Shown here: in pieces, positions 8,083 to 14,982 of the stretch
How positions within the stretch are numbered: the first letter of the stretch is position 1
Layout of the letters: each line of letters opens with the position of its first letter
DNA from: an uncultured Acidobacteriia bacterium
GTDB lineage: Bacteria > Acidobacteriota > Terriglobia > Bryobacterales > Bryobacteraceae
NCBI GenBank assembly: GCA_903881085.1
Contig: CAIRSA010000432.1
Coordinates: 1-53,351 of the forward strand
Direction: 5' to 3'
Length of the DNA: 53,351 nt
Notes under the pieces: model-generated
What the model saw: only the letters and a program-made list of their open reading frames with translations
Databases searched by the model: none
What the model was told of the DNA's origin: nothing
Made by a program: the position numbers and the translations under genes

Positions 8083-8763
8083 ATGAAAATGATATTGTTT
8101 GCTGCGTTGGCGATCGTGCCCATGTTGGCCAAAGATAAGGGCGAGGAATCGGCAAAGCGCTTGAATGAATCCGCTACGGTTTTTACCGAGATAATGGCAA
8201 CGCCTGACAAGGGAATCCCCGATGAACTGCTGGAGAAAGCACACTGCATCGTGATCGTTCCAAGCATGAAAACCGCCGCCTTCGTGGTTGGCGGGAAATA
8301 CGGCAAAGGTTACATGTCTTGCCGTAATCCGAGGGGCGCAGGCTGGTCGGCTCCGGGCACGGTCCGCATTGAAGGCGGCAGCGTGGGCTTCCAGATTGGC
8401 GGCTCCGAAACCGACTTGGTCATGCTTGTGATGAATGCGGGCGGCAAGAACAAACTGCTCCAAAGCAAGTTCACGCTGGGCGGAGAAGGTTCTGTTGCGG
8501 CAGGTCCGGTAGGACGTACAGCAACCGCGCAGACCGATGCGCAGATGCATGCGGAAATTCTCTCCTGGTCGCGTTCGCAGGGCCTGTTCGCCGGCATCGC
8601 ATTGACCGGCGCAACGTTGCGTCAGGATCTGGACGACAACGCGGACCTGTATGGCAAGAAAATGGAGAACAGCCAGATTGTCAGCGGCAGCGTCCATACA
8701 CCCAAATCAGCAACGCATTTGATTGGTCTTCTCAATAGATACTCGTTTCGCGAAACAAAGTAA
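8083..8763 (+). CDS. SYLF/YSC84-type lipid-binding protein
   Basis: The 226-residue protein has a short N-terminal signal-like segment (MKMILFAALAIVPMLA) and then a SYLF (DUF500/Ysc84) domain over nearly the full length, recognisable by CIVIVPSMKTAAFVVGGKYGKG, WSAPGTVRIEGGSVGFQIGG-type strands and a GRTATAQTDAQ segment. SYLF domains bind phosphoinositide-type or other lipids in eukaryotes; bacterial members are mostly secreted and of unknown role. A ribosome site (AGAGGTC) precedes the start. It is the first gene of a run with the OmpA and YflT-like proteins, so an envelope-stress role is likely. Confidence 0.85.
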   Translation: MKMILFAALAIVPMLAKDKGEESAKRLNESATVFTEIMATPDKGIPDELLEKAHCIVIVPSMKTAAFVVGGKYGKGYMSCRNPRGAGWSAPGTVRIEGGSVGFQIGGSETDLVMLVMNAGGKNKLLQSKFTLGGEGSVAAGPVGRTATAQTDAQMHAEILSWSRSQGLFAGIALTGATLRQDLDDNADLYGKKMENSQIVSGSVHTPKSATHLIGLLNRYSFRETK

Positions 8764-8772
8764 GTGATTACT

Positions 8773-10569
8773 ATGAAGAATACAATGTTCACCGCCGCAT
8801 GCGCTCTTGCATGCGGCGTCCTATCGACTCAGACCGCGCAGAGTCAAACTGACAATACAGCAAGAATGGCCGCCGGCGACATGCCGATCTATCGCGTCAG
8901 CGTGACGGAACGTACCATGAAAGCCGTCAGCTACCAGCATCGCAGCGGCTCAACGAAAGTCGACTTCAAAGGTACGGACCTGCTTCCCTCCGCCCGCGGC
9001 GAAGCCAAGGTAGAGAGCAAGCAAGGCCGCATTGAAATCGACGCCGATTTCCAGGGCCTGCAGTCGCCCACCAGGAACGGCGCCGAGTACCTTACATATG
9101 TTCTGTGGGCAGTAACTCCCGAAGGCCGCACCTCCAATCTGGGAGAAGTTCTGTTCGGCGGTACGAAGAGCAAGTTGAATGTAACGACGGATCTCCAGGT
9201 ATTCGGATTGATCGTCACCGCAGAGCCCTACTTTTCTGTCACACGCCCTAGCGATCTAATCGTAATGGAGAACGTTGTCCGCACCGACACGGTCGGCAAA
9301 GTGGAAGAGATGGATGCAAAGTTCGAGCTTCTCAAGCGCGGCCAGTATGAACGCCTGGCAAACCCGCTCGCATTGAAACCCGAAAAGAAAGTGCCGCTGG
9401 AACTTTATGAAGCGCGCAACGCTGTGTCGATCGCCCGCTCCATGGGTGCGGAGAAATACGCTAGCGACACCTTCCAAAAGGCGACTCAAAGCCTCGGCGA
9501 AGCCGAAGCGTATCAGAGGCGCAACGCGGGCAAGAAGCCGGTAACGATGACCGCACGCGCCGCAGTCCAAATGGCCGAAGATTCGCGTATCATTGCGGTC
9601 AAACGCCAGGAAGACGATGCGATGGCCGCTGACCAACAACGGTCGGCTGATCGCGCAACCCGCGCCGAAAGCGGCCAGGCTGCGGCCATGTCTGAGACCG
9701 AACGCGTCAATCGCCAAGCAGAAACCGCACGTCTCATGGCGCAGGCGGATTCCGCCCGTCTGACCAACGAAAAGAATGCACAGGCAGCTGCTTCCATGGC
9801 TGAATCCGATCGCGTGAAACGCGAAAACGATGCACGCATGGCGGCCTCCACAACCGAAGCGAACCGTTTGAAGATGGAAAACGATATGAAGATCGCCGCC
9901 ATAGCCGCGGAGGCAGACCGTTTGAAGACGGCCAACGATGCGAACTCACTTGCGGCGAAGACAGAAGCCGATCGACTCAAAATGGAAAACGATGCACGCA
10001 TGGTTGCGTCCGGAGCAGAAGCGGATCGACTGCGCAAAGAGAACGAAGCACAGAAGCTGGCTAACCAGGCCAACCTCGATAGCGCAGCCAAAGACAAGGC
10101 CCAGTCAGAACAGGAAAAGATGGCGTTGCGTGTAATTATGCTCAAGCAGTTCAACGCTATTTTGGAAACTCGCGATACCGCACGCGGCCTGATTGTAAAC
10201 ATGTCCGATGTCTTATTCGACACGGGCAAGTTCACCTTACGGCCGCTGGCTCGCGAGAAGCTGGCCAAAGTGGCCGGTATCGTCTCCGGGCACCCTGGCA
10301 TGAAGTTGGATGTGGAAGGCCATACCGACAGCGTCGGCGGCGACGAATATAACCAGACGTTGTCTGAACAGCGCGGCGGCGCCGTGCGCGACTACCTTAC
10401 TCATCAGGGAATGGCGGAATCCGCAGTTACCACGAAAGGTTTCGGAAAGACGCAGCCAGTGGCAACGAACGACACCGCAGCCGGCCGCCAGCAGAACCGG
10501 CGCGTGGAACTCGTCATCTCTGGCGATGTAATCGGTACTGAGATCGGCACTCCGATCTCGTCCAGATAA
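8773..10569 (+). CDS. OmpA-family protein with 18-residue helical repeats
   Basis: The 598-residue envelope protein has a signal peptide (about residues 1-25, ending TAQSQ), an N-terminal beta-rich region (about 35-170), an Ala/Glu/Arg-rich helical region, and a C-terminal OmpA peptidoglycan-binding domain (about 470-590, with VLFDTGKFTLRP, EGHTDSVG and NRRVELVI). The helical region contains seven exact-length repeats of 18 residues (bases 9691-10068), each close to AEADRLKMENDARMAAS. They would form a long helical or coiled-coil rod tethering something to the cell wall. Start ATG 8773 is preferred; an in-frame GTG at 8764 is possible. It lies 9 bases after the SYLF gene. Confidence 0.85.
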   Translation: MKNTMFTAACALACGVLSTQTAQSQTDNTARMAAGDMPIYRVSVTERTMKAVSYQHRSGSTKVDFKGTDLLPSARGEAKVESKQGRIEIDADFQGLQSPTRNGAEYLTYVLWAVTPEGRTSNLGEVLFGGTKSKLNVTTDLQVFGLIVTAEPYFSVTRPSDLIVMENVVRTDTVGKVEEMDAKFELLKRGQYERLANPLALKPEKKVPLELYEARNAVSIARSMGAEKYASDTFQKATQSLGEAEAYQRRNAGKKPVTMTARAAVQMAEDSRIIAVKRQEDDAMAADQQRSADRATRAESGQAAAMSETERVNRQAETARLMAQADSARLTNEKNAQAAASMAESDRVKRENDARMAASTTEANRLKMENDMKIAAIAAEADRLKTANDANSLAAKTEADRLKMENDARMVASGAEADRLRKENEAQKLANQANLDSAAKDKAQSEQEKMALRVIMLKQFNAILETRDTARGLIVNMSDVLFDTGKFTLRPLAREKLAKVAGIVSGHPGMKLDVEGHTDSVGGDEYNQTLSEQRGGAVRDYLTHQGMAESAVTTKGFGKTQPVATNDTAAGRQQNRRVELVISGDVIGTEIGTPISSR

Positions 10570-10581
10570 AAGGAACGCAAC

Positions 10582-11127
10582 ATGTCTGAAAAGAACGCTG
10601 TTGTCGCAGTTTATGAAACCCACACCCAGGCCGAAGAAGCTCTCAAAGAGCTTCAACGGTCGGGGTATGACATGAAGAAATTGTCGATTGTAGGCAAGGA
10701 CTATCACACCGAAGAACAGGTCGTCGGTTACTATAACGCCGGCGACCGCATGAAGCGTTGGGGATCATCGGGTGCCTTCTGGGGAGGGTTTTGGGGGCTC
10801 CTGTTTGGCTCCGCCTTCTTCGCCATTCCCGGTCTTGGGCCGGTGTTGGTCGCCGGTCCGATGGTGGCGTGGATTCTTGGTGCGCTGGAGGGCGCTGTAG
10901 TTGTCGGAGGCTTGACTACCATCGGCGCCGGGCTCTATAGCATCGGGATTCCGAAGGACAGCGTAGTGGAATATGAGACCGCCATCAAGTCCGACAAGTT
11001 TCTCATCCTCGCCCATGGCACAGCGGAAGAAGTGGAACGAGCCAAGGTGATTATGCATACTTCGCGGGCAACGGGCATCTCAGTGCACGAGTTGAAACAT
11101 CCGGAGGCGGTCGCGGCAGCCGTTTAG
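10582..11127 (+). CDS. YflT/general-stress 17M-like membrane protein
   Basis: The 181-residue protein begins with a heat-induced stress protein YflT-like domain (AVYETHTQAEEALKELQRSGYDMKKLSIVGKD), has a central Gly/Ala/Trp-rich membrane hairpin (about 55-115, WGGFWGLLFGSAFFAIPG), and ends in a second small alpha/beta segment (KFLILAHGTAEEVERAK). Proteins of this layout are common in stress clusters; the molecular function is unknown. AAGGAACGC precedes the start and the gene follows the OmpA gene by 12 bases, so they are probably cotranscribed. Confidence 0.8.
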   Translation: MSEKNAVVAVYETHTQAEEALKELQRSGYDMKKLSIVGKDYHTEEQVVGYYNAGDRMKRWGSSGAFWGGFWGLLFGSAFFAIPGLGPVLVAGPMVAWILGALEGAVVVGGLTTIGAGLYSIGIPKDSVVEYETAIKSDKFLILAHGTAEEVERAKVIMHTSRATGISVHELKHPEAVAAAV

Positions 11128-11163
11128 GTCGCCGTGGAATGCGATGGCGTTCGTGGAGAAAAC

Positions 11164-11514
11164 ATGTCTGGATTTATTGAACTTCAAGAAAGACAGAACG
11201 TCAGCACATGGGCGCCATCGCAAACAATCCATCCCTCCGAATGGCTCATCTGGGAGCTAAAAGGCAGGGCGGCTAAAGAACAAGGCCGTTCCGAACGGAT
11301 CCAGACCATTAAGTGGTTATCGATCGCAGGCGTCCTTGCCGCGTCATTGATATGGTCGAAACTTCCCCCGTACGTCCTTCTCATCAGCTTCACTTTGTGC
11401 GCCGTTGCATTGAGCGCGATGTTCCGCGCATTTGAAGCCCGCAGGTACTTCATCGTTGCATTACTTGGAGCATTTGCGCTGATTTACAACCCGCTCAGCA
11501 GATGGGTAGCGTGA
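11164..11514 (+). CDS. small membrane protein (DUF6804-like)
   Basis: The 116-residue protein has a hydrophilic N-terminus of about 45 residues and three predicted membrane helices (LSIAGVLAASLIW, YVLLISFTLCAVALSAMF, YFIVALLGAFALIYNP). The ending FALIYNPLSRW resembles the small DUF6804 family, which I recall only by pattern. ATG 11164 has a clear site GTGGAGAAAAC upstream and is preferred over 11134. It follows the YflT-like gene by 36 bases. Its stop codon is part of the hairpin at 11512. Confidence 0.65.
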   Translation: MSGFIELQERQNVSTWAPSQTIHPSEWLIWELKGRAAKEQGRSERIQTIKWLSIAGVLAASLIWSKLPPYVLLISFTLCAVALSAMFRAFEARRYFIVALLGAFALIYNPLSRWVA

Positions 11515-11527
11515 CCGCTGGCGGTCA
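11512..11527. repeat. short hairpin TGACCG-CTGG-CGGTCA
   Basis: The arms are identical to those at 7916-7931 and the loop differs by one base. The first three bases of the left arm are the stop codon of the membrane protein gene. The following 155 bases up to the KOW-like gene hold no other gene. Confidence 0.45.
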
Positions 11528-11595
11528 TCTGACCATATATCGTTACTCTCCGCCCTCGCTAATCACGAGTTCACCTTTGTTTGCAATGCGTCGAA

Positions 11596-11611
11596 TTGGC
11601 CCATGAAATGC
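11596..11611 (+). promoter_or_regulatory. weak sigma-54-like promoter before the KOW-groESL unit
   Basis: TTGGCCC-N5-ATGC has GG-N10-GC spacing (11598-11599 and 11610-11611) with three mismatches. It lies about 70 bases before the KOW-like start. No CIRCE operator (TTAGCACTC-N9-GAGTGCTAA) is visible in this region. Confidence 0.25.
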
Positions 11612-11682
11612 TGCTAACTGTTGTTCCGGCCTTTGCCATCCATCGGCACGACCAACCTTCCGGAACAAGGAAGCAATCCACC

Positions 11683-11883
11683 ATGACCAACCAGAAGCCC
11701 GCTGTTTCGACATTCAAAGAAGGCGACGAAGTTGTACTGGCTGCCGGCTCAAACCAAGGCACCACCGGCCTCTTTGTGCGGTTGAAAACCGATACGAATT
11801 GGGCGGATATCAAGGAACGCAACGGCAACATACGCAGCCATCCTATCGAATGGCTGGCACACACGAAGGGCTTACAACTATGA
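11683..11883 (+). CDS. KOW-like small protein coupled to groES
   Basis: The 66-residue protein has a KOW-type strand-loop pattern, FKEGDEVVLAAGSNQGTTG-F-V, as in ribosomal protein L24 and NusG, followed by a conserved-looking WADIKERNGNIRSHPIEWL. KOW motifs usually contact RNA or ribosomal partners. ATG 11683 has AGGAAG upstream; a frame from 11581 would add 34 residues without support. Its TGA overlaps the groES ATG (ATGA), so the two are translationally coupled. The role is unknown; coupling to a chaperonin suggests a part in translation or folding under stress. Confidence 0.6.
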   Translation: MTNQKPAVSTFKEGDEVVLAAGSNQGTTGLFVRLKTDTNWADIKERNGNIRSHPIEWLAHTKGLQL

Positions 11884-12170
11884 ACATCAGACCCCTACAC
11901 GACCGCATTGTGGTAAAGCGGATCGAGGAAAAAGAAACCACAAGCAGCGGAATCATCATCCCCGATTCCGCTAAAGAGAAGCCCCAGGAAGGCGAAGTAA
12001 TCGCCGTTGGCAAAGGCAAGCGAGACGACGAAGGCAACCTAGTTCCGCTCGATGTCCAGGCCGGCGATCGCATCCTGTTTGGGAAATACTCCGGCAGCGA
12101 GACCAAGCTGGACGGTACTGAGTATTTGATCATGCGCGAAGACGACGTACTCGGTGTCTTCAGTAAATAA
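11880..12170 (+). CDS. groES: co-chaperonin GroES
   Basis: The 96-residue GroES has all family marks: the N-terminal RPLHDRIVVKR, mobile loop EKETTSSGIIIPDSAKEKP, and a C-terminal strand (LIMREDDVLGVF). It caps the GroEL ring and closes the folding chamber. The start at 11880 overlaps the preceding KOW-like gene by 4 bases and gives the standard GroES N-terminus. groEL follows after 12 bases. Given the stress-island setting and lack of CIRCE, this is probably a second, non-housekeeping groESL copy, which is inference. Confidence 0.95.
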   Translation: MNIRPLHDRIVVKRIEEKETTSSGIIIPDSAKEKPQEGEVIAVGKGKRDDEGNLVPLDVQAGDRILFGKYSGSETKLDGTEYLIMREDDVLGVFSK

Positions 12171-12182
12171 AGGAATCTATTA

Positions 12183-13766
12183 ATGGCAAAACAGATTGTA
12201 TATAGCGACGAATCCCGTCAGGCGATCCTGCGCGGAGTCAACAAACTCGCCGACGCAGTAAAAGTCACTCTCGGCCCCAAGGGCCGCAATGTCGTCCTCG
12301 AGAAAAAGTTCGGCGGTCCGCTAGTCACGAAAGACGGCGTCACCGTGGCCAAAGAAGTGGGGCTCAAAGACCCATTGGAAAACATGGGCGCACAGATGGT
12401 GCGCGAAGTCGCATCGAAGACTTCGGATGTTGCAGGCGATGGCACCACAACGGCCACCATTCTGGCGCAGGCGATCTTCCGCGAGGGCGTGAAGGCTGTC
12501 ACCGCCGGAGCTGGCCCCATGGCAGTGAAGCGCGGAATTGATAAAGCAGTAGAGCTCGCCGTTGCTGAGCTCGTGAAGCTCTCGAAGCCTGTATCCGGCG
12601 ACATGATCGCCCAGGTCGGCCGCATCTCAGCCAACAGCGATTCCACCATCGGCGACGTAATTGCCGAAGCAATGCAGAAGGTCGGCAAAGACGGCGTCAT
12701 CACGGTGGAAGAGTCGAAGACCATGACCACCGAACTGGCCACAGTGGAAGGCATGCAATTTGACCGCGGCTATCTTTCACCTTACTTTGTGACGGATGCA
12801 GAGCGCATGGAGTGCGTACTGGAAGATCCTTACATCCTGATCCACGAAAAAAAGATCAGCAACATGAAGGACCTGCTTCCCATACTGGAACAGATCGCAC
12901 GTTCCGGCAAACCGTTGCTCATCATCTCAGAAGATGTGGACGGCGAGGCGCTGGCAACCCTGGTAGTCAACCGACTGCGCGGTTCGCTCAACACCTGTGC
13001 CGTAAAGGCTCCGGGCTTCGGCGATCGCCGCAAGGCGATGCTTGAAGACATCTCTATCCTCACCGGCGGCAAGCCGATCATGGAAGAGACCGGCATCAAA
13101 TTGGAAAGCGTCCAATTGGAAGATCTGGGCCGCGCCAAGCGCATCACTGTGGACAAGGACAATACCACTATCATTGATGGCGGTGGCGACCAGAAGAACA
13201 TCGAAGGCCGCATCAAACAGCTGCGGTCGCAGATTGAAGAGACCACCTCCGATTACGACCGCGAAAAGCTGCAAGAGCGCCTGGCGAAACTTGCCGGCGG
13301 CGTGGCCATCATCAAAGTGGGCGCGGCGACCGAGACCGAAATGAAAGAGAAGAAGGCACGCGTGGAAGACGCGTTGCATGCTACTCGTGCAGCCATCGAA
13401 GAAGGCATCGTGCCCGGCGGTGGTGTTGCGCTGCTGCGCGCTGCGCATGCACTTCGCAATCTGAAACTGGTTGGCGACGAACAGTTCGGCGTCGACATTG
13501 TGCGCCGCGCCTGCGAAGAGCCCGTCCGCCAGATCGTGGTTAATTGTGACACGGATGGCTCAGTGGTTGCCGAACACTTGAGGGATCATGAGGACCCGAA
13601 CTTCGGCTTCAACGCCGCGACCGAAAAGTATGAAGACCTGGTGCAGGCTGGTGTGATCGATCCTACCAAGGTGACTCGCTCCGCTCTGCAAAACGCAGCC
13701 TCCATCGCATCGCTCATGCTTACTACAGAAGCCATGATCTGCGATGCACCAGTCGAAGTAGACTGA
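12183..13766 (+). CDS. groEL: chaperonin GroEL (without GGM tail)
   Basis: The 527-residue chaperonin has the equatorial ATP-site motifs (KVTLGPKGRNVVLEK, DVAGDGTTTAT), an apical domain typical of GroEL (DRGYLSPYFVTDAERM, KAPGFGDRRKAMLEDI) and the late GIVPGGGVALLRA motif. It refolds proteins in a double ring with GroES. The protein ends MICDAPVEVD and lacks the flexible Gly-Gly-Met tail of housekeeping GroELs, which is why it is about 15-20 residues short. AAAGGAAT lies before the start. It is followed after 10 bases by acetate kinase, so all may share a transcript. Confidence 0.95.
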   Translation: MAKQIVYSDESRQAILRGVNKLADAVKVTLGPKGRNVVLEKKFGGPLVTKDGVTVAKEVGLKDPLENMGAQMVREVASKTSDVAGDGTTTATILAQAIFREGVKAVTAGAGPMAVKRGIDKAVELAVAELVKLSKPVSGDMIAQVGRISANSDSTIGDVIAEAMQKVGKDGVITVEESKTMTTELATVEGMQFDRGYLSPYFVTDAERMECVLEDPYILIHEKKISNMKDLLPILEQIARSGKPLLIISEDVDGEALATLVVNRLRGSLNTCAVKAPGFGDRRKAMLEDISILTGGKPIMEETGIKLESVQLEDLGRAKRITVDKDNTTIIDGGGDQKNIEGRIKQLRSQIEETTSDYDREKLQERLAKLAGGVAIIKVGAATETEMKEKKARVEDALHATRAAIEEGIVPGGGVALLRAAHALRNLKLVGDEQFGVDIVRRACEEPVRQIVVNCDTDGSVVAEHLRDHEDPNFGFNAATEKYEDLVQAGVIDPTKVTRSALQNAASIASLMLTTEAMICDAPVEVD

Positions 13767-13776
13767 CAAACCGCAA

Positions 13777-14979
13777 ATGCGCAGCGATAGCGACGGATCT
13801 TCCGTCCTGACCATTAACGGCGGATCTTCCAGCATCAAATTCGCTTTGTTTCGCATTGGCGCCCGGTTGGAACGATGGTTCAATGGCAGCATTGAACGCA
13901 TCGGCCAGCCGGGCGCTACCCTCAGGTTCCATGATTCCGACCGTCACCGCCACGGCCGCTCAAACATGGAAAACACCGATCATCTTTCGGCGGCTCATAA
14001 CCTGATCGATTGGTTTGGTGAGCACGTCTCTTTCGATTCCATCAGCGCCGTGGGGCACCGCATTGTTCATGGCATGCACCACACGGAACCGATGCTGGTT
14101 TCCACGGAGCTGCTGGATGAGCTGTATCGCATCTCCCCCTACGACCTTGACCATCTTCCAAAAGAGATCGGCATCATTGAGGCGTTTCGACAGCGCTGTC
14201 CCGATCTGCCTCAAGTAGCCTGCTTCGACACTTCCTTCCATAGCACCATGCCACGAGTTGCGCGGCTATTGCCCATTCCACGCCGGTTCGATCTTCTTGG
14301 CGTTCAGCGTTACGGATTCCACGGACTCAGCTATGCGTTTCTAATGGAAGAGCTGGCACGCGTTGCCGGCGAGAGCGAGGCAAAGGGGCGTGTGGTGCTA
14401 GCGCATCTTGGCAACGGGGCCAGTCTGGCCGCGGTGCTGGACGGCAAAAGTATCGATACCAGCATGGGCTTCACGCCTGCCGGAGGAGTGCCGATGGGCA
14501 CTCGGACTGGCGATCTGGACCCTGGCGTGACCTGGCACATGATGTCGAGTGAGTCGCTGACACTCAAACAATTCAATCATCTGATCAATCACGAAAGCGG
14601 CTTGCTGGGCGTGTCCGAAACCAGCGCCGACATGCGCGATCTTCTGGATCTTCAGTTGAGTGACCCTCGCGCCGCAGAAGCGGTGGAGCTATTCTGCTAT
14701 CAGGTACGCAAATGGATCGGCAGCTTTGCGGCAGCGCTCGCTGGACTGGACACACTCGTGTTCGCCGGGGGCATTGGCGAGAACAGCGCCGAAGTGCGCA
14801 CGCGCATTTGCGCCGGGCTCAGATTTCTCGGCATCGAATTGGACGAAGCGCAAAATGCATTGCATCGTGCGGTGATCTCCACCGATACGAGCCGAATCCA
14901 TGTGCGAGTGATTCGCACCGACGAAGAACAAATGATCGCCAGCAATGTTTGCCGCCTGTTGGAACTACCCAAGGAGTGA
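13777..14979 (+). CDS. ackA: acetate kinase
   Basis: The 400-residue ASKHA-fold kinase has acetate kinase signature 1 (TINGGSSSIKF, Asn14), signature 2 (HLGNGASLAAVLDGKS), the TGDLDPG segment and the adenine-site FAGGIGENSAEVR. It converts acetyl phosphate and ADP to acetate and ATP. It lies directly upstream of phosphoketolase, which makes acetyl phosphate, so together they give a sugar-phosphate to acetate plus ATP bypass independent of pyruvate oxidation. The start is 10 bases after groEL; the ribosome site is weak. A second, divergent member of the family is at 38492. Confidence 0.93.
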   Translation: MRSDSDGSSVLTINGGSSSIKFALFRIGARLERWFNGSIERIGQPGATLRFHDSDRHRHGRSNMENTDHLSAAHNLIDWFGEHVSFDSISAVGHRIVHGMHHTEPMLVSTELLDELYRISPYDLDHLPKEIGIIEAFRQRCPDLPQVACFDTSFHSTMPRVARLLPIPRRFDLLGVQRYGFHGLSYAFLMEELARVAGESEAKGRVVLAHLGNGASLAAVLDGKSIDTSMGFTPAGGVPMGTRTGDLDPGVTWHMMSSESLTLKQFNHLINHESGLLGVSETSADMRDLLDLQLSDPRAAEAVELFCYQVRKWIGSFAAALAGLDTLVFAGGIGENSAEVRTRICAGLRFLGIELDEAQNALHRAVISTDTSRIHVRVIRTDEEQMIASNVCRLLELPKE

Positions 14980-14982
14980 AAC

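Noticed and set aside
11515..11682. CIRCE operator before groESL
   Set aside because: Read on both strands; no TTAGCACTC/GAGTGCTAA pair is present.
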